Source: Stutzerimonas stutzeri
GTDB taxonomy: Bacteria; Pseudomonadota; Gammaproteobacteria; Pseudomonadales; Pseudomonadaceae
DNA: 64,000 nt
Assembly (NCBI GenBank): GCA_002339675.1
Contig: DDKB01000008.1
Coordinates: forward strand, 310,001-374,000
Direction of reading: 5' to 3'
This document shows, piece after piece, positions 27,549 through 35,606 of the stretch. Position 1 is the first letter of the stretch, and the number at the start of each line of letters is the position of its first letter. The notes beneath the pieces are model-generated. The model searched no databases. It was not told the origin of the DNA and worked only from the letters and a program-made list of their open reading frames with translations. Made by a program: the position numbers and the translations under genes.

Positions 27549-29588
27549 ATGACCATGCCCAGCTGGCGCGAATGGCTGTTCTCGGCCAAAGCGCTGATCG
27601 CCGCCCTGCTCGCGCTTTACATTGCCTTAGCGATCCCCCTCGACAATCCCTATTGGGCGATGGCCTCGGTCTATATCGTGTCCCACCCGTTGTCCGGCGC
27701 CACGCGCTCGAAGGCGGTCTACCGTGCGCTCGGCACCCTGCTGGGCGCGGCCGCGTCCGTGGCCCTGCTGCCGCTGTTCAGCCAGCAGCCGTTGATGCTC
27801 GGCCTGGCCATCGCGCTGTGGGTCAGCGTCCTGCTCTATCTGTCGCTGCTGGACCGTTCGCCGCGCAGCTACGTGTTTCTGCTGGCAGCCTACACGGTGC
27901 CGCTGATCGCCCTTGCCGAAGTCAACCATCCTGAGGCGATCTTCGACGTGGCGCTGGCGCGCTCGGAGGAGATCCTGCTGGGCATCGTCTGCGCCAGCGT
28001 GGTCAACACGCTGCTGTTCCCCAGCCGCATCGGCCCGGTGCTGCATGGGCGCATGGGGTTGTTGCTGGCCGATGCGCGACAAGCCGCGGTGCGGATGACC
28101 GGCGCCGCCGGGGCGGATGCGCTCGATCCGCGCACGCTGCACCGGCTGATGATCGATGTGATGGCGCTCGACGGCATGATCCTGCACCTGGAATACGACA
28201 GCCGCAGCCACCTCGCCGCACGGCACGCCCGCGAGTTTCGCGCGCGCATGGCGCTGCTCGCGCCGCAGCTGATTTCCATGGGCGATGCGCTGCTGCGCCT
28301 GCGTCAGGCATTGCCCGAGGCCCGCCCTGCCCTCGATGACCACCGGCAGCGGCTGGCCGCTTGGTTGCAAGATGAGCAGGCGCCGGCCACCGCGGGCCCG
28401 CTGCTGGCCTCCGCCGCGCAGCTCAAGGCGAAACTGCTGGCCTGCCATCCGGCACACCGGCTGGCGATAGTCAGCGCCTTCGATCAGCTGCGCGCGTTGG
28501 TCTGGCTGTGGCTGGACGCCCTCGCCCTGGACGACTGTTTCGCCGCCGGCCACACCGCCCAGAGCCCGACCCTGCGCTACCACGCCCACCAGCTCAACGG
28601 CACGCGCCACCACGACTATTTGCTGCTGGCCTTCGCTGCGCTGGGCGCCGGCACCCTGGTGCTGCTGGCCTGCCAGCTGTGGTACCTGTCCGGCTGGCAG
28701 CACGGCTACACCGGCGTATTCATTGCCGCGGTGGCGAGCTGCTTCTTTGCCAGCCAGGACAATCCCGCGCCCTTCATCCGGTCCTTTCTCTGGACCACCC
28801 TGGCGTCCATCGCGGCCGCAGCGATCTACCTGTTTGCGCTGATGCCGCAGGTGCACGACTTCGGCAGCCTGGCGATCTTGCTGGCGGTGCCGCTGCTCCT
28901 GCTGGGCACCTTCTCCGGGCGTCCGCAGTACGCCGGCACCACGGTGCTGCTGGCGGTGCAGACCATTTCCACCCTGACCATTCGTGACCGCTATATCGCC
29001 GATTTCGCGCAGTTTGCCGATGTCGCCCTGTCGTCCGCGCTGGGAGTGCTGCTGGCGCTCGTGTGGGCGCGCCTGAGCCGGCCATTCGGCACCCAGTGGG
29101 CGGCGCAGCGGATAGCCCGCAGTGGCTGGTCGAGCCTCGCCGACCTGGCCCTGGCCAAGCCCGGCAAGGACTACAGCCATGTGGGCTCCACAATGATCGA
29201 CCGCACCGCCCAGCTGCTGCCGCGGCTGGGCCAGCTGGATGACCAGGGCGCCTCGCTGCACGACGCAACGCGCGAATTGCGCCTGTGCTTTCGGCTGCTG
29301 GAACTCAAGCAGCTGATGCTGCCGCCCGAGGTTGACCGGCACCTGCAACCGCTGCTTGACGACGCCAGCCGCTACTTCCGCCGCTGTGCCGGGGCCCGTC
29401 ATCGCCTGCCGGCACCAGACGGCCTACGCCAGCGAATCGACGACGGCCTGAGCCACCTTGCCACAAACGGCCCGGTTGCCGAACGCGCGGGCCTCGCGCT
29501 GTACGGACTGCGGCTGGCCCTATTTCCTGCCGCGCCCGGTGCGTCCGCCGCAGCGCCCCACTTCTCGCCCTCCGGAGCGCCCGCATGA
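27549..29588 (+). CDS. FUSC-family (AaeB-like) inner membrane efflux protein
   Basis: A 679-residue membrane protein with two blocks of about six helices (about 12-155 and 360-505) separated by cytoplasmic regions. This is the architecture of AaeB, the p-hydroxybenzoate efflux pump, and of fusaric acid resistance proteins. The opening WREWLFSAKALIAALLALYIAL and the stretch ASVYIVSHPLSGATRSKA are characteristic. It forms the inner membrane part of a tripartite pump with the next three genes, with which it overlaps (ATGA). ATG 27549 is used; the frame is open further upstream without a good start. Confidence 0.92.
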   Translation: MTMPSWREWLFSAKALIAALLALYIALAIPLDNPYWAMASVYIVSHPLSGATRSKAVYRALGTLLGAAASVALLPLFSQQPLMLGLAIALWVSVLLYLSLLDRSPRSYVFLLAAYTVPLIALAEVNHPEAIFDVALARSEEILLGIVCASVVNTLLFPSRIGPVLHGRMGLLLADARQAAVRMTGAAGADALDPRTLHRLMIDVMALDGMILHLEYDSRSHLAARHAREFRARMALLAPQLISMGDALLRLRQALPEARPALDDHRQRLAAWLQDEQAPATAGPLLASAAQLKAKLLACHPAHRLAIVSAFDQLRALVWLWLDALALDDCFAAGHTAQSPTLRYHAHQLNGTRHHDYLLLAFAALGAGTLVLLACQLWYLSGWQHGYTGVFIAAVASCFFASQDNPAPFIRSFLWTTLASIAAAAIYLFALMPQVHDFGSLAILLAVPLLLLGTFSGRPQYAGTTVLLAVQTISTLTIRDRYIADFAQFADVALSSALGVLLALVWARLSRPFGTQWAAQRIARSGWSSLADLALAKPGKDYSHVGSTMIDRTAQLLPRLGQLDDQGASLHDATRELRLCFRLLELKQLMLPPEVDRHLQPLLDDASRYFRRCAGARHRLPAPDGLRQRIDDGLSHLATNGPVAERAGLALYGLRLALFPAAPGASAAAPHFSPSGAPA

Positions 29589-29794
29589 TCGGCCACGTGA
29601 ACCTCTATGGCGTCTACATACCGGCCCTGCTGGTGCTCATGCTGCTCGCCTACCTGCTCAAGAGCCTGCTGGGCGTCGCCCTGACCCGCCTGGGCTTCTA
29701 CCGCCGGGTCTGGCACCCGCCGCTGTTCAACCTCGCCCTCTACCTCATCCTGCTGGGCGTCCTGTCCACCCTTTTCTCGGGAGTTCGCCTGTGA
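29585..29794 (+). CDS. DUF1656 small membrane protein of the efflux operon
   Basis: A 69-residue protein with two hydrophobic helices, and the family-typical ending that contains LFNLALYLILLG. DUF1656 (AaeX-like) proteins regularly sit between FUSC and HlyD genes; their precise role is unknown. Overlaps the FUSC stop by four bases and the next start by four (GTGA). Confidence 0.9.
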   Translation: MIGHVNLYGVYIPALLVLMLLAYLLKSLLGVALTRLGFYRRVWHPPLFNLALYLILLGVLSTLFSGVRL

Positions 29795-30690
29795 AGAAAT
29801 GGTTACCTGCTGCCGGCTCCGTCGCGCTCACGCTGACGGCGGTCGCCATCGCCGCCGTGGTCAGCGTGCAGCTCTGGAATTACTACATGGAGGCGCCCTG
29901 GACCCGTGACGGCCACGTGCACGCCGACATCGTCCAGGTCGCGCCGGACGTGTCCGGGCTGGTGACCGAGCTGCATGTGCGCGACAACCAGGCGGTCCAC
30001 CGCGGCCAGGTGCTGTTCGTCATCGACCAGGCCCGCTACCGGCTGGCCGTCGACCGTGCCGAAGCCGCCGTGCTGGAGCGCCGTGCGCTGCTTGACCAGG
30101 CGCGCCGGGAGGCCCGGCGCAACCGCTCGCTGAAAGACCTGATCTCCACCGAAACCTTGGAAATCGGCGACACCGAGGTCAAGCGCGCGCAAGCCGCGAT
30201 GAAGACCGCCGAAACCGCCCTGGCAGTCGCTCGCCTCGACCTGGCGCGAACCCGCGTGCTCAGCCCGGTGGACGGCTACCTCAGCGACCAGACCATGCGC
30301 GTCGGCGACTACGTCAGGACCGGCACTCCGGTGTTGTCCATCGTCGACAGCGGCTCGTTGCGCGTCGAAGGCTACTTCGAGGAAACCAAGCTCCACGCGA
30401 TCGCCATCGGCCAACCGGTGGACATTCAGATCATGGGCGAGTCGCAGCACCTGCGCGGTCACGTGCAGAGCATCGCGGCCGGCATCGAGGACCGCGATCG
30501 GGCGCGTGGCAACTCGCTGCTGCCCAACATCAATCCGAGCTTCAACTGGGTGCGCCTGGCGCAGCGGATACCGGTGCGCGTGGTGCTCGACGAGGGCCAG
30601 GACACCGCCATCCGCCTGGTCATTGGGCGCACCGCGACACTCGCGGTCCTGCCCGCCACGGCCGACGCCGACGAGGCGGCCACGCTATGA
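29791..30690 (+). CDS. HlyD/AaeA-like periplasmic adaptor (membrane fusion protein)
   Basis: A 299-residue adaptor with an N-terminal membrane helix (about 9-28), a biotinyl-lipoyl-like domain split by a short coiled coil (about 85-145), and a beta-barrel. The TRDGHVHADIVQVAPDVSG start of the lipoyl domain is typical of AaeA/EmrA proteins. It links the FUSC pump to the outer membrane channel. The GTG start at 29791 overlaps the DUF1656 stop. Confidence 0.92.
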   Translation: MKKWLPAAGSVALTLTAVAIAAVVSVQLWNYYMEAPWTRDGHVHADIVQVAPDVSGLVTELHVRDNQAVHRGQVLFVIDQARYRLAVDRAEAAVLERRALLDQARREARRNRSLKDLISTETLEIGDTEVKRAQAAMKTAETALAVARLDLARTRVLSPVDGYLSDQTMRVGDYVRTGTPVLSIVDSGSLRVEGYFEETKLHAIAIGQPVDIQIMGESQHLRGHVQSIAAGIEDRDRARGNSLLPNINPSFNWVRLAQRIPVRVVLDEGQDTAIRLVIGRTATLAVLPATADADEAATL

Positions 30691-32150
30691 ACCGCTGCCG
30701 CCTGATCGCCTTGCTGAGCCTGAGCGGTGCCCTGGGCGCCTGCAGCGTGGGGCCGGATTATTCGGTGCCGGAGGCGGCCGTTATCCAGCGCCCCGCAGCC
30801 CAGGCGCCCTTCGATCTGCGCGGCAACCCTCAGGTTGCACAGGCGCAGCTCCCCGATCGCTGGTGGGCGCTCTACCAGGACCCGGTGATCGACGGGCTGG
30901 TGCGCGAGGCGCTGGCGAACAACCAGGACATCCGCGTCGCCTATTACAACCTGCGGCGCGCCTACGAAGGCTTTCAGATGGCGCACCACGCCCAGGAGGT
31001 CGAGGTCGGGGGCGCCGGCTCGGTCGCCCGCGGCCAGTTGTCCAGCGAATCCCTGGCGCTGGAAGAAAAGATCCCGGTGATGAACCTGGGCGACCTGGGC
31101 GTGGCGGTCGACTACCAGCTGGACCTGTTCGGCAAGCTCCAGCGCGCCGCCGAGTCCGCTGGCGCGACGGCAGACGCACGCGCCGCGGCGCTGGACGCCG
31201 CCCGCATCAGCGTGGTCGGTCTGGTGGTACAGGGTTACCTGAACGCCTGCCATGCCCGTGAAGAGCGGCACATCGCCGAGCGTTCGCTGGACATTCAGCG
31301 CCGCCAGCTCGAGGTGGCCGAGCGGCTGAACCGGGGTGGGCGCGGCAATGAGGTCGACGTGGCCCGTGCGCGGGCCCAGGTGGCCAGCTTGGAGGCCGAG
31401 CTGCCGCCGTTCGACTCGCTGCGTTCCGCCGCGCTGTACCAGATCGCCGCGCTGCTGGGGCGCACACCCGGCGACTTGCCGGCCGGCGTCGAGGCCTGCC
31501 ACCACGCGCCGCAGCCGGACGCACCGATACCGGTGGGCGATGGGGCGGCGCTGCTCAAGCGGCGCCCTGACATCCGCGCAGCCGAACGCGAACTGGCCGC
31601 GGCGACCGCCGACATCGGTGTCGCCACGGCAATGCTCTACCCGCAGATCAGCCTGGGCGCTTCGGCCGGCTACACCGGCATGCTCGAACACCTGGGCGAT
31701 CCGATCACGCGGCGCTGGGCGTTTGGCCCGTCGATCGACTGGCACATCCCTACCCAGGTCGACCACGCGCGAATTCGTGCAATGCAAGCCGGGGCCGCCG
31801 CCACCCTCGCCCACTTCGACAGCGTGGTGCTCAACGCACTGCGTGAAACCCAGACCCTGCTGGCGCGCTATGCCGAGGACCTGAAGCGCAACCGGGCCCT
31901 GCGTGACGCGCGCGACGCTGCGAGCCTGGCCGCCGACCACACCCGCACGCTCTACCAGCTGGGCCGCCTAGCCTACCTCGACAGCCTGGATACGGAACGC
32001 ACCCTGGCGACCGCCGAAGCCGCGCTGGCGGCGTCCGAGGCGCAGCTGTCCAGGGATCAGGTCGAGCTCTTCCTGGCGCTGGGCGGCGGCTGGCAGACGA
32101 CGGCGGCAGTGTCTCCGGCTGCCCCGGCGACCGCCTCATTCACGCGATAG
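30687..32150 (+). CDS. Outer membrane efflux channel lipoprotein (NodT/OprM family)
   Basis: A 487-residue TolC-like channel with a lipobox (LGAC, Cys19) and the conserved SVGPDYSVPE after it. Two long coiled-coil repeats (about 70-260 and 280-470) build the trimeric tunnel. It completes the tripartite pump with the three genes before it and overlaps the adaptor stop by four bases. It is most likely the last gene of the operon. Confidence 0.93.
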   Translation: MNRCRLIALLSLSGALGACSVGPDYSVPEAAVIQRPAAQAPFDLRGNPQVAQAQLPDRWWALYQDPVIDGLVREALANNQDIRVAYYNLRRAYEGFQMAHHAQEVEVGGAGSVARGQLSSESLALEEKIPVMNLGDLGVAVDYQLDLFGKLQRAAESAGATADARAAALDAARISVVGLVVQGYLNACHAREERHIAERSLDIQRRQLEVAERLNRGGRGNEVDVARARAQVASLEAELPPFDSLRSAALYQIAALLGRTPGDLPAGVEACHHAPQPDAPIPVGDGAALLKRRPDIRAAERELAAATADIGVATAMLYPQISLGASAGYTGMLEHLGDPITRRWAFGPSIDWHIPTQVDHARIRAMQAGAAATLAHFDSVVLNALRETQTLLARYAEDLKRNRALRDARDAASLAADHTRTLYQLGRLAYLDSLDTERTLATAEAALAASEAQLSRDQVELFLALGGGWQTTAAVSPAAPATASFTR

Positions 32151-32200
32151 CCGACGGGCAGGCCGGACAGGCCGGACGCGGGGGAAGAACGCCGCGCGGT

Positions 32201-33904
32201 TCAGTTGACCTGGCCGTGGACCTCGGTCCGCGCCGCCGCCAGCAGCTTGCCGGCGCCCGGCTCGCAGGCGCTGAGCAGGTCCTCTTCAGCGTGGTAGGCG
32301 GACGTCTCCACATTCATCAGCCCGAGCACCGAGTGGAACAGGTTGTCCTGCGAAACAGGCTGCTGGCGCGCCGCCTGCAGGCAGGCATCGTCGACGGCCG
32401 CGCTGCGCCGCATGCCGTCGGACAGCCAGAGCAGCATGGGGATGTGGGTCTGTTCGTTCGGCGCCATGGCGTAAGGCAGCCCGTGCAGGTAGATGCCGTT
32501 CTCGCCCAGCGACTCGCCGTGGTCGGACAGGTAGAGCATCGCCGTGTCGAAGCGCGATTCGTTCTGCGCCAGCAGGTCGATGGTCTGCGCCAGCACGTGG
32601 TCGGTGTAGCGCAGGCTGTTGTCGTAGGCGTTGACGATGCTCTGCCGGTCGCAGCGGTCGAGCTGGTTGCTGTCGCAGACCGGCGTGAAATGCTCGAATT
32701 CGGCCGGGTAGCGCTTGTAGTAGGCCGGACCGTGACTGCCCTTCATGTGCAGGACCACGACGGTGTCGTCCTGTTGAGCGTCGAGATAGGCCTGCAGGCC
32801 ATGCAGCAGGATGCCGTCGTGGCACTCTTCGCTGTTGCACAGGTCGGCGACCTTCAGATGGTCGACATCCTCATGCGGGACGCGGTCGCAGGTGCCCTTG
32901 CAGCCGGAGTTGTTGTCACGCCACAGCACCGCGACGCCCGCGCGCTGGAGCACGTCGAGCAGTCCTTCACGGTGCTTGGCCAGGCCGTCCTTGTAGCCTT
33001 GCTGGCCGACGTCGAGAAACATGCAGGGCAGCGACACGGCGGTGGCGGTGCCGCACGAGCTGGCCTGGGTGAAGTTCAGCACCTTGCGCCGGGACAGTTC
33101 CGGGTTGGTGTCGCGCCCGTAGCCATCGAGGGCGAAGTTCGCGGCACGGGCCGTCTCGCCGACCACCAGGATGGTCAGGCGCGGGCGCCGCGTCGGCGAT
33201 ACCGGCACGCGACGATGGGCGTCGGCGCCCACCACCTGCAGGGTCTGCGGCTCGGCGAGCTGGCGGCGGGTATAGCTCTGCACCGCCGCCACCACGTTGG
33301 AGGGCGTCAGCATCAGGCGCAGCTCGTGGTGGTTGCGTACCAGCGATGCGTAGGGCTGGTACTGGCTGAACGCGACGGCGCCCAGGCCGGCGACAGCCAC
33401 CAGAATGCCCAGCGCCTTGGCGCCCAGCTCCCGCTGCCAGCTGCGCGGCGCCAGGCGAACCCGGCTGAGCAGCACCGCCGGCAGCACACCGAAGCCGAGC
33501 AGCCAGAGCACCAGCTTGCCGCTGAGCAGCTCGCTGGCCTCGGCGGTGTCGGTCTGCACCAGGTTGGTCAGCATGTTGTAGTCGATGACGATGCCGTAGC
33601 TGTTCATGAAGTAGCTCGCCGCGGCCGAAACCAGCAGCGCGACGATTAACACCGGCTTGGTCAGGCGCCCCCAGGCGAACAGGCTGAGCAGCAGAAACAG
33701 CCAGCACAGCACGAACAGCGGCAGGCTGAGCAGAAAAAGCCCGTTGCCTTCGCGCAGGCCACCCACGCCCTGCCAGACGGTGCGCCAGAACGGCCAGTTG
33801 GCAAAGGCCAGCAGCCACAGCGCGGTCGCGAGGATCAGGCGGTTGCGGCTGGCAAGCAGTGTCCAGCCGCGGCGCCTGTTGGTTTCCGGTTGGGTGTGAT
33901 CCAC
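32201..33904 (-). CDS. eptA: Phosphoethanolamine transferase (EptA-like)
   Basis: A 567-residue inner membrane enzyme that adds phosphoethanolamine to lipid A, lowering its negative charge and raising resistance to cationic peptides. Five N-terminal helices (within about 20-175) precede a periplasmic sulfatase-like domain. The nucleophile Thr is in VVGETARAANF and zinc ligands are in the SDHGESLGENGIYLHG region; several paired cysteines (CKGTC, SCGTATAVSLPC) match family disulfides. It starts with GTG 33904. It has no two-component system next to it, unlike some eptA loci. Substrate assignment to lipid A, rather than another acceptor, is by homology. Confidence 0.9.
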   Translation of the reverse strand: MDHTQPETNRRRGWTLLASRNRLILATALWLLAFANWPFWRTVWQGVGGLREGNGLFLLSLPLFVLCWLFLLLSLFAWGRLTKPVLIVALLVSAAASYFMNSYGIVIDYNMLTNLVQTDTAEASELLSGKLVLWLLGFGVLPAVLLSRVRLAPRSWQRELGAKALGILVAVAGLGAVAFSQYQPYASLVRNHHELRLMLTPSNVVAAVQSYTRRQLAEPQTLQVVGADAHRRVPVSPTRRPRLTILVVGETARAANFALDGYGRDTNPELSRRKVLNFTQASSCGTATAVSLPCMFLDVGQQGYKDGLAKHREGLLDVLQRAGVAVLWRDNNSGCKGTCDRVPHEDVDHLKVADLCNSEECHDGILLHGLQAYLDAQQDDTVVVLHMKGSHGPAYYKRYPAEFEHFTPVCDSNQLDRCDRQSIVNAYDNSLRYTDHVLAQTIDLLAQNESRFDTAMLYLSDHGESLGENGIYLHGLPYAMAPNEQTHIPMLLWLSDGMRRSAAVDDACLQAARQQPVSQDNLFHSVLGLMNVETSAYHAEEDLLSACEPGAGKLLAAARTEVHGQVN

Positions 33905-34136
33905 GGTGGTCGCCCTGTTGTCTGAGATCGCGCCAGAGTAGGGAGCGTCCCGTGAGCAAACCGTCAGCGCGGTGTGAAGAATCCGTCAAACGGGGCGGCA
34001 AACCGGGTGCCCCTTGGGCCGCCCCACGCGGATGCGCGGTTGGCTACTGGCTAAAGTGACGTGGCGGGCGGCCGCCGAATGTTTCGAACCGCCGTGGTGA
34101 CGGCAATAACTACGCCCAGGGCGTTCAGGTGGTGAG

Positions 34137-35072
34137 ATGGACATGCTTCATGCAATGCAGACCTTCGTACGGGTGGTCGATGGCGGCAGCTTTACCGCCG
34201 CCGCGCAGCAGGCGGACACCTCCACGGCCCAGGTGTCGCGGCTGGTTTCGGAGCTGGAAAACCACCTCCAGGCGCGGCTGCTGCACCGCACCACCCGCCG
34301 TCTGGCACTGACCGAGGCCGGCGAACGCTACCTCGAGCAGTGCCGGCTGATTCTCGAGCAGGTCGAGCAGGCGCGGGTCGAGGCCGGTGGCGCGCACAAG
34401 GTGCCCAAGGGGCGGCTGCGGGTGCACTCGACCATCGGTCTCGGGATCCAGCTGCTCGCCACCCTTGCCGGGCGCTACAACGAGACCTACCCGGACGTGA
34501 ACCTCGATCTGATCCTGTCCCAGCGCAAGCCCGACCTGCTGGAGGACAGCCTCGACGTGGTCATCACCCTGTCCCGCGAGCTGCCCGATTCCGAGCTCAT
34601 CGCCCAGCCGCTGGGCACCGTTTATCACGTGGTCTGCGCATCGCCCATCTACCTCCGCCAGCATGGCGCGCCGCAGGTCCCGGCCGATCTCGAGCAGCAT
34701 TGCTGCCTGCGACTCGCCGACCCGGTGTTCGCAGACAACTGGACCTTCGTGGGCGACGGTGTCGAGCACACCATCCAGCCCGGGGAAATCTTCAAGGTGA
34801 ACGTGGCCGAGGCCATGAGCGCCGCCGCCGAGGCCGGCATGGGCATCTGCCTGTTGCCCGACTATGTCGCGGTGCCGGCGCTCCAGCGCGGCTCGCTGGT
34901 GCGCCTGCTGCCGCAATATCGGCTGCAGGAAAAGTCCATCTACGCGCTCTATCCGTCGCGACGTTTCCTCGATGCCAAGGTGCGCACCTGGGTGGAGTTT
35001 CTCAAGCGGGAACTGCCCCAGGCCTTCTTCAACTACCACCAGGTGCTGCAGAACCCCGAATACTGGGTCTGA
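34137..35072 (+). CDS. LysR-family transcriptional regulator
   Basis: A 311-residue regulator with an N-terminal winged helix-turn-helix (about 5-63; FTAAAQQADTSTAQVSRLVS) and a periplasmic-binding-like effector domain. It is of the large CrgA-like group whose targets are often adjacent oxidoreductases or transporters. It is divergent from eptA with 232 bases between starts, but there is no direct evidence that it controls eptA. ATG 34137 is the likeliest start; ATG 34143 is possible. Confidence 0.88.
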   Translation: MDMLHAMQTFVRVVDGGSFTAAAQQADTSTAQVSRLVSELENHLQARLLHRTTRRLALTEAGERYLEQCRLILEQVEQARVEAGGAHKVPKGRLRVHSTIGLGIQLLATLAGRYNETYPDVNLDLILSQRKPDLLEDSLDVVITLSRELPDSELIAQPLGTVYHVVCASPIYLRQHGAPQVPADLEQHCCLRLADPVFADNWTFVGDGVEHTIQPGEIFKVNVAEAMSAAAEAGMGICLLPDYVAVPALQRGSLVRLLPQYRLQEKSIYALYPSRRFLDAKVRTWVEFLKRELPQAFFNYHQVLQNPEYWV

Positions 35073-35343
35073 GCCGGTTTCTTCGAGCACTGCCCGCCCG
35101 CAGGGATTGTTACCTCATCGGTAACGGTGCCCTACCTGTAACGCCATGTTTCCCACATCCGGTGACCGTTAACCTTGCTCCATGGCAGTGCAGCGGCATG
35201 AGTCCCGCCCCGCATCGTTCGACCGTTGCTCCTTCAGTCCGGCGATACCCTGTCATGGTTTGGCTGCCCTGCCCTCGTTGGGCAGCCGGTTTTATTCCCG
35301 GGCACCGCCGTTCCAGGCGTTGCCTCAACGCCAAGAGGTCACC

Positions 35344-35577
35344 ATGAAAAATCTGCTCTGGATCGCCGGTTTATCCCTGTGCGCGCAACTGGCCAGCGCC
35401 GCCCCGCAACCGACCACCTACCAATACGGCGACTCGCTCGACATCGCCAAGGTCATCTCGATGGAAGTGCCCAGCGGCTGCGCCGTGGGCGAGGCCAAGA
35501 TGACCTACGTCGACTCCAACGGCGAAACCCACGTGCTGAAATACCTGCGCCAGGGCGAAGACTGCTACGACCATTGA
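35344..35577 (+). CDS. DUF2790 small periplasmic protein
   Basis: A 77-residue protein with a signal peptide (about 1-20, ending ASA-AP) and a single DUF2790 domain (YGDSLDIAKVISMEVPSG through HVLKYLRQGEDC). This family is almost confined to Pseudomonas-type bacteria; members are small exported proteins, some copper- or stress-induced, of unknown role. It has two cysteines in the mature part. AGAGGTCACC lies just before ATG 35344. Confidence 0.85.
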   Translation: MKNLLWIAGLSLCAQLASAAPQPTTYQYGDSLDIAKVISMEVPSGCAVGEAKMTYVDSNGETHVLKYLRQGEDCYDH

Positions 35578-35606
35578 AGACCGACGCCGGGATTGCCCGG
35601 TCGGCG

